Shown here: in pieces, positions 22,613 to 34,400 of the stretch
Layout: each line of letters begins with the position of its first letter
Position numbering within the stretch: the stretch's first letter is position 1
NCBI RefSeq assembly: GCF_023856365.1
Contig: NC_064555.1
Location: forward strand, 18,176,254-18,240,253
Length of the DNA: 64,000 bases
Origin: Brienomyrus brachyistius
Lineage: Eukaryota; Chordata; Actinopteri; Osteoglossiformes; Mormyridae
Reading direction: 5' to 3'
The notes under the pieces: model-generated
Seen by the model: only the letters and a program-made list of their open reading frames with translations
Told to the model about the DNA's origin: nothing
Database searches by the model: none
Made by a program: the position numbers and the translations under genes

Positions 22613-23722
22613 TAGGCATTCTCACTGTTGTAACAGAAAACAGACCATGTCAGTTATGTGCCCAGAGGTTAAAATAAGGATGATGACATGTTTGTGGTTT
22701 CAGTTTAATGGCATTATTCTTGTCAACTTTAGCTATGAGATTTGCAGTTCAGGAAACGATAATTCTGTGCATGTACAACACCAAAACAAAACAACTGTCT
22801 ACAGCAATGATCACCATTAATGCTCACAGCAGAAGGTATCGGTGCACATTGTTGGTTCTAAATAAAATGGATAGTTATATACACTTAAATGCACAACTGA
22901 CAGCACTGTACATGCTATATACATTACAAAAGGTTTATCAAACAAATGTGCTGCAAGCTTCACTTATTCTGCTGCAGGAAACGCAGACCATTGTGAATAT
23001 TCTAAATGTAGCTCTTAACTCACTGCCCCGTTTGCTGTTAATCAACACTGTTCACCGGTTTGCTGTGTGGCTCTTCTGAAAATTTTACTTAAAGTCCAAG
23101 GAGTACAACTTGTAAAAGGCATCCAACCAGAAGTGCTGGAAGTAAAGACGAGAGATTCAGCGGCCAGTCAGATGGGACATTTCAGTTATAACGGCATCCC
23201 TGAAAATACCTACTCGTCCAAAACTCACCTGATAAAGAACTTCTTACCGGATGGCTAAACCCTGGAACAGGTGAAAAAGATGCAACAAAATAACCAATTG
23301 ACGTAGTAACTACTTTTCTAACAAAACATCTGTAAGAACAAAAAGGTACTGTCAGGATATTCATGCATAGTGTCCTAGGACTTACAGTACACATGCCAAC
23401 AGCCCCTGCACTTTGGGGCAGGTGGCCATACCTAAGGTAAATGTGGGGGTGAAGTGTCCACTTGACACTTCAATATAAAATGTCTAGGTAAGGATTGTAT
23501 TTGTGCTCTGCAGATATCCATCTAGTTTAATTTGGTACTGTACAGATAGGCAAAATTTTAAATGTATATATTGTTTCATTCTTTAATAGAATTTAACGTA
23601 TAGATGATGGCACATCTGTAAGTACCCTCTACATTTAAAAAGACTTGTCTGATAATGGAGTTTCATAGTGAGCTTACAGAAATACAGCAGCTTCAGAGCC
23701 AAACACCGAAGCAGGATCTTAC
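22613..23722. other. intergenic stretch, no supported gene
   Basis: This would be the 3' side of the - strand Ig exon. I find no convincing transmembrane or second Ig exon in phase 1 here. The open + frame at 22,708-23,079 lacks splice context and family resemblance. Confidence 0.5.
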
Positions 23723-24016
23723 CTCTGACTTGCAGGTAACCAGAGATGGTTTTGTATTCGTTGGCTTGGTCTCTGTTAAACACTGTGCAGCTGTAGTTCC
23801 CCCTATCCGCCTCCTTCACTTTGTTAATGATCAAGTACACTTCTCTGTCCGCTTCTTCTAAATCAAATCCCTCACTAATTTTTGTTTGTTCGGCTGTCTT
23901 GTAGACTATCTGAGTGTTGTTTTTCTGCCATGTGATGATGTCGGCCTTTTCCAAGCTGTGTTGGCATTTCAGTCTCGCTGCCTTGTTTGTGTCAGCGTAC
24001 CATGGTACAGCCGAGG
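23723..24016 (-). CDS. orphan immunoglobulin V/I-set domain exon (partial gene)
   Basis: On the - strand, a CTGCAG acceptor (exon starts at 24,016) and an AGAG|GTAAGA donor (exon ends at 23,723) delimit 294 nt with phase 1 at both ends. This is the classical Ig-domain exon type of cell-surface receptors. It encodes ~98 residues: B-strand LKCQHS, a Trp in ITWQK about 12 residues after the Cys, and the F-strand DRGNYSC (the D-x-G-x-Y-x-C motif) ahead of LQV. The protein would be extracellular. I could not find a signal-peptide exon, second Ig exon or transmembrane exon that fits, so this may be one exon of a longer gene with distant partners, or a gene remnant. The subfamily (CD2/SLAM-, B7- or CD200-like) cannot be decided. 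Confidence 0.6.
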
Positions 24017-24029
24017 CTGCAGGACAGAG

Positions 24030-27000
24030 AATACAGGATTCAGGACATAAAAAAGGTGTTAAACTCCATTCAAGTATCCATCTGTCTGCAGGCGGCTGCT
24101 CCAGTGTCGTCCCCTAAACTTCTCCTTTTATAACTTATCCCACTATCACTGCACAGCCATGCACACAAACACCAACAGTGAGATGACACAAAATTTTGAA
24201 TTGGTAGCTGAATGTTTAAGTTGCTAATGCATATTATCATTCATCTTTTGGTTTGAATTATCTAAAGTCGTTGCGAATTTGTGTCTCTCCCACCACAGTA
24301 TAGCATTTTAACAACAGGTAGGTAAGTGGATATCTGCCCCACTGGAACCAAGAATTGGAACACTCTAATCTGTGACTTTACTAATTCTGAATTTCTCTAT
24401 TTCATTCCTAGCCCAAGAACACCATCTTTCCTGTGAACTTTTCTGGGATTTTTAATGTGAAGATCACTTTCTTAAGCACTGTATTGATCTAAAGTAGGCG
24501 TATACATGACAATACCTGGTTTTGATATAAATAAGCTTAACGTGTGACAAGACGTGCAAATTCTTTTTTTTCTTTTTTTTTTTGTCCTGATCCTCATCTC
24601 AGTGCCCTACACTGTGACATGGATCTTAGCAGATTTGGTTTAAGAAGATTAATCCTCCTTACGCCTCATTAGCGTGTTACTGTTATCACACAGAACCACA
24701 TACATGTCAGACACGGATGCATATTCATGTTAGAAAAATGGAAATTCACTTGCCTGTGGTGAAAAATAGAAAATTTAGAAAGATTATATTCTTCACCAGT
24801 ATTCTGAAAGACATCAAAACACAAGAACACATATCTCAACAGGGATTTTACATTTGAATACACTTTATACAGTTACTAAATTTGTACTGGAATTTGCCCC
24901 CCCCCCTCCAGAATTACCAATTTTCGCAGATTTTATATTCGGCACCCAACCCCAAAAAGTTTCATAGGGCATTGGCTTTGTGTTACTGGCAGGCAATCTG
25001 GAGGAAAATGTCTGCCCTAATACTTTGTAATGCCCAAATAAAATGTCTTGTATTTCATATGCTATGCTCTTCAGTTTGCTGTTTACCTCTATTTATGATC
25101 TTCTTGTAAACCCCTCAGGTGGATTGTTATTTAATGATTGTATGTTAAAACAAGTCCAGTGGGTCTTTATTGCCATTCCTTCTATATACAATCCTCAGCA
25201 TACAGCAGCATCAAATAATGTTCCTCTGGACTGCATTGCAGCATATATACCATCAAATGCTATTTATTCATACACTGCACTCTTTGCATTTGCCAGTGTC
25301 CGCTGGATAAGATGGTTATATAGTACGGATGTAGGAAAAGGTGCAGTGTTTGGACAGTGTCCGCTGGATAATGTGGCTGCTGCTGGTGGTAAGTCAGGTT
25401 TATAACGGTACCAGTATATAGTTCCAAGTTCAGAGTTCCGCTTTGGAAAAACGACCTCCAAGGTGAATATATACACACATTCATTAAAAGCATTACAACA
25501 AACACATATGCAGACAGCTTGGTACATACACTAGTTACACTACTAATATTATCTCCAGTCTAGCAGATAGAAACTCTTTGTAACCTAACCCTGTTTGCAG
25601 GACTCTTGAGTTCACTGGCATATCTAATTAGTTAGTGAATTAGTGAAGTATATGATACTTACTGCAGTAATGTCATGATTCTTTGAGTATTCTGGATACT
25701 GATCTGCTGTGTCTTAGTTCGGCGCTGCTCTAGAACGCGAGCGATCACACGCTCACTGCATCCTGTAACACATCCCGGATTATGAATTGTAAATCAAAAA
25801 ATGTAAAGGCTTTGTCTGATTGTTTATTATTATTATTACTATTTCACACAGCCCGTTTCAAAACAATGTGACCTCGGACTGCTGCTACCCAATTACACGT
25901 AGACTGAGAAATAATTATAATATTCAGATACGAATAACATTCCTGGGTACAGTTGCATTTTAAATCAGCAAAGATGTATTTTAGCGGCGCAGCAATGTAG
26001 CCTCGCATCAGGTTGGCGGCTTTAATGTCTGCGCCATATTCTTAGCGCAACGGTCGGGTTCGCGCTTGTGAAAACTGCTGATATTTAACATAAAGCGCAT
26101 GAAGGACGTAGAAGCATGAACTAAACTGCCCATCCATCCATTATCCAGCAGCTAATATTCCCTTGCTATACTGCGCCATTTCAGCCGCGTAAATCCTGAA
26201 CTCACAGATCTGTTCTTCAGACTATCTGGACAAACGAAACCTAAAAACGAGCACAGACCCTCATCTTCCTTTACCCATGCATATAGCCTATATTTCTTCC
26301 AAAGATATTTTCTGCTGGCGGTTATTTCAACAAAAACATAAATCGAATTTATAATCCAAGGCTGATATAAATAATGATCTTGCCCGCTATCAAAAAGGGT
26401 GGGTGATGCCGTAAACAAATCGCCATTTCTCTAAACACAAACGTGGATTAACGAAGATATTCAGCTACATATATCTTCATTCCTTCCACATATCCACATA
26501 AATTACTTATTTGTTCTAACGAATTTCCGTTCCGAATAGAATTATCTACACCAAACGTTAACAAGTTTATCCAGCTAACCTGGTATTCAAGAAAAACTAT
26601 ATTTTAGATAGAAACCATTGCAAAAAAGCGATAACCAAAATATAGTAAAATATAATACCTCTCCTCTCCACTACAGAAGTACAAGGTTACATAAGCCTAC
26701 GGACTTTACCAACGGGCAGTCAAGAGTCTGTTGCAGGTTAATAACTGTTGTTTTTTTTGTTTGCAAACAAACAAAATTAAAGAATAATCGGCTCACGAAA
26801 TGCGTACCTTTCCGTCTCCTTCGATGTTCAGTGCAGAAGGGGGCGGTATGTGACGGACATCTCCCATCCCTGAAGGCAGATGGTGTGTAGGCCTAGTTGT
26901 AGTAAGACTGGATTTCGTATTAGCCTGGTGTCTGTCTTTAACGCTCCTAAATTCGTAAGTTGTCGATAATGAATTATCTTAATATGTCACTGAGTTGCTC

Positions 27001-28350
27001 TTGCTCCGGTACTACAAACGCTAATAGATGTGAATTTATCTGAAGCTTATAGCCTCACTTAGAACAAAAGCTTCGTGAATAAAGCAAATGCATTTTTCCA
27101 GGCGCAGCTAGTTACTCAAGAACTGAAACATGCAGCATAGCAGTATGACCTAATATTGACATAAGCATATTGATTCAGGAAGGTGGATGTGAGAGGAACG
27201 GAACGGCGTATAAGTGGCATGATGCGATTGTTGATAAAATCAGTTAGTTTTACACCGCATTTCAGTATTTTTCAGCGACGTTTGAACCAGATGTTATTTA
27301 TTCGCAAATGTATGTGACTTTTACAAAACATTGACGATCAGTTAAGATTCAGAGGTAATTTCTTGTGATTACAGGAAACTACACGAAAAGACAAAGACTT
27401 GCGCAGTATACATACAAATACTATGACCTAAAATAAATTTCTGACATTTAGAGGTCGTGATAAGTGGGTGAATAAAACAATAAGTACAGTAAGTATTGCA
27501 CGAGAAAGATAACTAAATAGAAACTGATAAATATCTATTATCGCACATATGCCATGGGCGATTCAAGTTCGGTCCAGTAAATCGTAAATCGTGTTCTTGC
27601 GATGTTGTTTTGAATGTTTTATCTTTTCTTTGTTTTGTTTTGCCACAGTTTTCGGAATTTTGTCTTAAAAACATAGCAATGTGTCGCAACTACAAATATA
27701 TTTTTGGGCTAAGACTAACCACTATATGAGGCATCACACCACACGCAGTAACAGAATTACTTCTTTTTCTTTAGCTGGGTTTTTAGGAATATGTCGTCAA
27801 TGCTTATGGTATCATTGCAGTTTGTACTATAACCAGATATTTTAACTGTGGGGTTTGGTTTCTTTGTTTAATGTTGATTTGCTTATGGGCTCTCAAACAA
27901 CCGTGAGACACGCATTTGAACCAGTTCACACGCCACACCCTGTTTTTCTCACGCCCACCGAGGTGTCCAGTTACCCAGAATTTTTGGATGATGCGCAGCA
28001 TACGGAGTGGAGTTATCTGCCTAGTTCATAGCTGTCCCGAGTTATACAGAGTTAACAGTCAATGGCATTTGATGTTTCCGAGTAAATCCCAAACTAAGTT
28101 ACATGTTATCCCCTTGCAAGCGCGTTAACATGGATGCGCGCACATGGATTGCAGATAAGATCCGAGTGGAAGAGCAAGACCCGATGAATGCGGTAGGTCG
28201 GGCTCTAAAGTGTCACGCATTGACCGTGAGACACGAGCTTCGTCCCTAATGTAATCTCACTCCACACTTTTGATGAAACCCGAGAGCCCTAGTTTAGTGT
28301 TAATGCTTCATGCAAACTGACTTAACAATCAATGTCGGAACGGCGGTCTA
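24030..28350. other. intergenic stretch, no gene seen
   Basis: AT-rich, with a possible - strand TATA-like TTATAAAAGG at 24,125-24,134, about 110 bp upstream of the Ig exon. It also has a single inverted minisatellite unit at 25,264-25,297 and an ATT microsatellite near 25,830. The other open frames here lack splice sites in phase or family resemblance. Confidence 0.5.
25264..25297 (-). repeat. solitary inverted unit of the 43-bp minisatellite
   Basis: Reads CACTGCACTCTTTGCATTTG followed by CCAGTGTCCGCT, the reverse complement of the array unit at 21.7-22.6 kb. TGTCCGCTGGATAA recurs at ~25,357. Confidence 0.8.
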
Positions 28351-28359
28351 GTGCTTATG

Positions 28360-28499
28360 CTGCGCGCGCGCGGTGTTCAGTGTTTTCTTAACCGTTTTCC
28401 CAGATATCTAACTGCTCTGAATATTAATTTAACTATAAATATACTGAAAGTAAAACCTGTTTTGGCAAAACCGTCTGAAAAGTTTTGTGGGATCGAAGA
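28360..28499 (+). promoter_or_regulatory. putative proximal promoter and 5' UTR of syce1
   Basis: A short CpG patch (GCGCGCGCGCGG at ~28,362-28,373) lies ~130 bp upstream of the chosen ATG. TTAACCGTT at ~28,387-28,395 fits the MYB core YAACNG. Promoter assignment is inferred from position only. Confidence 0.35.
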
Positions 28500-31400
28500 A
28501 TGAGTCTATCTACACGTAAGACTATTTTTTAGTAATGTCAGATAACCTTTTATGCCTTTTTACTGAGGCATTTGGGAGATCCAGGGGTGGGCCATTTGGC
28601 AAAATATTTATTCATGATATTTTTTTCCATATCAAACGATATCGGTAATGATATAACTCAAGTCATTATTTCTTTACTTACTACAATGCTCAATTTAACG
28701 TAAAATCGCCCTTAAACCAATTCAGAACATGAAACGACGAATTGAACGGACTGCAAACTAAAGTCTAATTTAATAAATAAATCATACGAAAAATACGAGC
28801 AAAAACACGTATTGTTGGCGTTTTCTGATATCAGCCCCTACTATTTATGTGTAAAAAAGCCAGTAATACGTTTTGTCGCTAGTGTTTTCTCTGACTGCCT
28901 GGCGTTTTGTTCAAGGGTTTGACTAGGGCTGGGCGGTATGCCTTAAAAACCATATCACTGAATTTTCAGCAATTTTCACAGTATCAATATTTAATTCCTA
29001 TATTATCGGCATGTAAACAGTAAAATATGACGGGTAATTTTAAATATTTCTGAATCTGATGACTAAATAGTTTTACTAGTAGTCATGGAGGATGTGTCAG
29101 GTATAATGATAAATTACCAACAACAGACTCATACCTGGATGGAATTTGGGTAAAAATGTACAGGGAGTGCAGAATTATTAGGCAAATGAGTATTTTGTCC
29201 ACATCATCCTCTTTATGCATGTTGTCTTACTCCAAGCTGTATAGGCTCGAAAGCCTACTACCAATTAAGCATATTAGGTGATGTGCATCCCTGTAATGAG
29301 AAGGGGTGTGGTCTAATGACATCAACACCCTATATCAGGTGTGCATAATTATTAGGCAACTTAACAAAAAACAAATATATACCCATTTCAATTATTTATT
29401 TTTACCAGTGAAACCAATATAACATCTCCACATTCACAAATATACATTTCTGACATTCAAAAACAAAACAAAAACAAATCAGTGACCAATATAGCCACCT
29501 TTCTTTGCAAGGACACTCAAAAGCCTGCCATCCATGGATTCTGTCAGTGTTTTGATCTGTTCACCATCAACATTGCGTGCAGCAGCAACCTCAGCCTCCC
29601 AGACACTGTTCGGAGAGGTGTACTGTTTTTCCTCCTTGTAAATCTCACATTTGATGATGGACCACAGGTTCTCAATGGGGTTCAGATCAGGTGAACAAGG
29701 AGGCCATGTCATTAGTTTTTCTTCTTTTATACCCTTTCTTGCCAGCCACGCTGTGGAGTACTTGGACGCGTGTAATGGAGCATTGTCCTGCATGAAAATC
29801 ATGTTTTTCTTGAAGGATGCAGACTTCTTCCTGTACCACTGCTTGAAGAAGGTGTCTTCCAGAAACTGGCAGTAGGACTGGGAGTTGAGCTTGACTCCAT
29901 CCTCAACCCGAAAAGGCCCCACAAGCTCATCTTTGATGATACCAGCCCAAACCAGTACTCCACCTCCACCTTGCTGGCGTCTGAGTCGGACTGGAGCTCT
30001 CTGCCCTTTACCAATCCAGCCATGGGCCCATCCATCTGGCCCATCAAGACTCACTCTCATTTCATCAGTCCATAAAACCTTAGAAAAATTAGTCTTGAGA
30101 TATTTCTTGGCCCAGTCTTGATGTTTCAGCTTGTGTGTCTTGTTCAGTGGTGGTCGTCTTTCAGCCTTTCTTACCTTGGCCATGTCTCTGAGGATTGCAC
30201 ACCTTGTGCTTTTGGGCACTCCAGTGATGTTGCAGCTCTGAAATATGGCGAAACTGGTGGCAAGTGGCATCTTGGCAGCTGCACGCTTGACTTTTCTCAG
30301 TTCATGGGCAGTTATTTTGCGCCTTGGTTTTTCCACACGCTTCTTGCGACCCTGTTGACTATTTTGAATGAAACGCTTGATTGTTCGATGATCACGCTTC
30401 AGAAGCTTTGCAATTTTAAGAGTGCTGCATCCCTCTGCAAGATATCTCAGTATTTTTGACTTTTCTGAGCCTGTCAAGTCCTTCTTTTGACCCATTTTGC
30501 CAAAGGAAAGGAAGTTGCCTAATAATTATGCACACCTGATATAGGGTGTTGATGTCAATAGACCACACCCCTTCTCATTACAGGGATGCACATCACCTAA
30601 TATGCTTAATTGGTAGTAGGCTTTCGAGCCTATACAGCTTGGAGTAAGACAACATGCATAAAGAGGATGATGTGGACAAAATACTCATTTGCCTAATAAT
30701 TCTGCACTCCCTGTATAGCTATAGCTGTATAGGTTATATCACGATACTCATGATATTCACATTGAAGACGATATGAATGATCATAAAAACAATACATTTT
30801 ATCGATATGTTGCTCAGCCCTAGGGAAATCCTTACACTGAGACTGCAATTATAATGTCGGTTAACGTTTTTTATTTACTTTGTATATTTTCTGGGTTCAC
30901 TGCAATTTGCGTAATTTATTGAGGACAGGTAGCATTTGTTAGAAGATTTCATACAAATATTATAACAGCTCATCCTTTTCAGGTTTGTAAATCATAGGAA
31001 AGTAAAATGAAACACAATTCTAATTATCTAAAGAAATATGTATTTTATACTTTTGTTCCTTATTCAAAGAAATATGGTTGAATGGTTTAGTGCAGGAGTG
31101 TCAAACTGCAGTCCTGGAGGGCCGGAGCCCTACACATTTTTGGGTTTCCATTTAACACACCTGATTCACCTCTTTGCGCTAATTATCACGTCGCTCTTGA
31201 GATGAGTCGTTTGTGGTGGAACAGGGAAAGAACTAAACTACACAGGGCTCCGGCCCCCCAGGACTGGAGTTTGACACCTCTGGTTTAGTGTGATGCCTTC
31301 TTATTTATTGTGCAAAAAATCTATTCATAGGCCACGTAAAATGTATTAGTGTGGAAATTCGAAATGACAGTGATATGTATAGTGATGATGCAATTTGAGT

Positions 31401-34400
31401 TTTTGGTTTCAGTTAGGAAGCCATTGTATTAAGGGGGTATGGAGCTGGAGCCTGCCTCAGGCACTGGGCAGATGGCGGGGTTGTCAGTCCATTGCAGTTT
31501 TCACTGGTTTACTCTCTTTAAATTATGTAGACATGTCCACAGAATATGCCAGTGGATCCTGAGAACCATCTTATCGCTTGATCTTCTTTAATAATCCATT
31601 CATCCATTTTCCAAACTGCTTATCCTACTGGGTCGTGGGGGGTCCGAGCCTATCCCGGAAGCAATGGGCACGAGGCATGGAACAACCCAGGAACAAACCC
31701 CATGACGACATGGGGAGAACATGCAAACTCCACACACATGTGACCCAGGCGGAGACTCGAACACGGGTCCCAGAGGTGTGAGGCAACAGTGCTAACCACT
31801 GCACCACCATGCCACCCCCCTCTTTAATAATTTTAAGTATTATTTTTATTTCAGCCATAGAGCCTAAATTGGAGGAGCTGAAGGGAAAAATCAGACACCT
31901 ACAGCAAGGTAAACACCCCCCAGAATTACAAAGCCTGCACTCAGTATCAGTGTGAGCATGTTCTTTTACTAGGTCAAAGATGCACCAATTACTTCAGGCT
32001 TCCTCTTCTAAATGAGTCTCTGCATATCTATACTCAGTGTATAACACTCTATATTTGTGTATATTTGTGTATATGAGGAATTGGTTATATTCTGTACTTT
32101 TTCATACTCAAGTCTGTTTTATACTATTATTTTATTTCCACTTACTCCATTTTTCTTTTTATGTTCTGTGTTGTCTGTGAATGTATGGACCTGTAATGGC
32201 AAAACAAATCCTTAGTACATGTAGATGTACCTGACCATTAAAGTGAATTCTGATTCCAGTTCTGCTTAAACTTTTTCATCTTGTTCTGTTTGTTTTCTCT
32301 CCATCCAGTTGCTTTTCTATTCAATTGATTGTCATTTCAGTTGATTGTCATTGTCATTGACAGTCAAAAGGACACTTGAAGAGGATCTGAGGGAGGCCCA
32401 GTGTCTGAGGCATGCGCTGCAAGAAGAACAAGATGCTCGTAGGAGAATCGAACCCTTAACACATATTGAAATTACCGAAGTTTGTGTGGTGGTATGTAAA
32501 CATTTGTGACCTCCTCTACAGTGTGCACAGCGGCTCACCAGCTGGAGATGACATACAAAGAGAAAGAAGGTACAGCATTTGTGCAATTTCTTACACCATC
32601 CTTCACTGTACAATGGACACCTGATATATCACTTTATTTGTTATAAAAAAATTGTTAATTTGGGCAATATGACAAAACCAAACCCATACTCTGCAAAATC
32701 CCTATAGAAATCTTTATTGCCAGATCCATCTCTGAGATTGACTGTTGCTCTCTGTGGGATGGTTGCATCTGTATTAGGAGAACAACTAGCCAAACAGGTT
32801 AAACTTTGACATGTACTGTCAGGTTTCTGCTTATTTTGCATGTAACAACTCAAAAAATAACAATGTTGTATGGTAAAACCGTTGGACAAAGGAACATGGA
32901 CAAAGGAGTTTTTTTAAGGGCCAAAGTGGAGATTTATTTTCACAAAAATGGCAGTGGACATGAAAACGATGTCCATTTCAGAGTCAGTAATCCACCAGAA
33001 ATATGGGGTCAGGTCATGGAACTGGAGCTATAATTCTGTGATAAACGAAAAGATAGGTCAGTCATATAAGTAACTCTTAATGTCTTAGGACTGGTCTAGT
33101 TGGATTTTTATTTTTCCTCCCAGAGTCTTGCAAGGTGCTGCAGTATAAATGTGAGGAGCTGGAATTTGATTTAAAGAGGTAATCATTTGCATTGTAGCTA
33201 CAGCATGGGGTTATAAATAGGAATATTACATGTAGCACGCAGCAGTTTCTCATTGTAAATCGAGTTATTGAAAAGACTAGTCAGTAATTTAGCTTTCCTT
33301 TTGTCAGCCTGATACCATTGGAATATTTTTAATGAGGGACAGTGCTATTTGTACATGGACAGCAGGTGCTTTGTGTCTCTCCTGGCTTTTGCCTCTGGTT
33401 TTATAGTCTGTGGGGATTGCTGCTGATTAGTTCTGGATCCTTGCTGTTCCTTGCAGAGAGCAGCAGCTGAGCAGTGAGACTGAGGACCTTGTTCAGCAGT
33501 ATACCTTTCAAATACAAGAGATGAAGCTGAAACACAGGAAACTACGGTACTGATTAGGCAACTGCTAATCCAATCTGGGCTGCTGTCATCCATAGTCCGT
33601 CTCTGGGTGTGTTAATAGAAGGTGGGCAGTACGTAATGTTACAGGCTCCTCTAACATCCTCACCTTGTTTGAAGAATCATTTTCATTTATTTTTCTTCGA
33701 GACAATTACTGTTGGTTATATATGTGAGTAAGTCTTAATATGTGAAAGTGACATAAGCTATACGTGTTACACTATGTGAAGTTATTAGCTGTGAAAAATA
33801 TTGACCCAATATCTTGAAAAGCTGTTAGAAGATTATACAGCACCGAGCTATAATATTAAGTATTCAAAATAATTTTCACAGGATGAAATTTGAAGGTGAA
33901 CTTCAGCAGCTGATGGCCCAGCACAAGCACCTCTACTCAGTTTATGTGAGTTTTGGGTGGGATTCCAGGTTGCTGTTTGAAGAAATGGACACTTAAGGGA
34001 AAATTACATGATGATTCTGGGGCATTCAGGTTGTGCCTTAGGGCAAAAAGATGAATAGCTAGTTTAGAAGAATCAACATAAGCTGCATAAATGGTTTATA
34101 TACACTGTCTGAAAAAAAGTACCAGTTTGTACCTTTGAGGGTACAGTTATTTGTCACCCTCAAGGGTCTGCCAGTTGTACCATAACTGTAGGTAAATGTA
34201 CCTTAGAATTTAATGTAAGGTACAGAAATGTTATTTATTACAGCAAAATTGTACCAGGGCTGCACCCATTATCCTGACAGTGTAGGGTGACATGTGCATA
34301 TTTGATACTCTATATCAGGGGTTCTCAAAATCTGGATTGTGGTCTGAATGTGGACCGAACTGCAAGTTAATCTGGACCCAGCCGATAATGTGCCTTATAA

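Larger units (their letters stand above)
28582..30822. mobile_element. composite MITE, copy 2 (interrupted by Tc1)
   Basis: It begins AGGGGTGGGCCATTTGGC and ends TTGCTCAGCCCTA, with the same internal second terminus (TAGGGCTGGGCGGTATG at 28,924) seen in copy 1. Removing the Tc1 insertion leaves ~690 bp, close to the ~640 bp of copy 1. It lies in syce1 intron 1. Left-end fragments of the family also occur at 45,214-45,330. Confidence 0.7.

Noticed and set aside
24780..24830. Short - strand exon-like segment with NTGEEYNL, resembling a receptor tail motif
   Set aside because: It lies 5' of the Ig exon on that strand, so it cannot be its cytoplasmic tail, and its donor is GC-type with poor context.
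28130..28192. Alternative first exon for syce1 (ATG at 28,130, donor GCG|GTAGGT)
   Set aside because: It ends in phase 0, whereas the next exon at 31,855 needs phase 1. The ATG at 28,500 fits exactly.
32439..32491. Longer version of the third syce1 exon ending at the donor before 32,492
   Set aside because: It would end in phase 0 and bring a stop into the next exon. The donor at 32,438 (CTC|GTAGGA) gives phase 1 and an open coiled coil.
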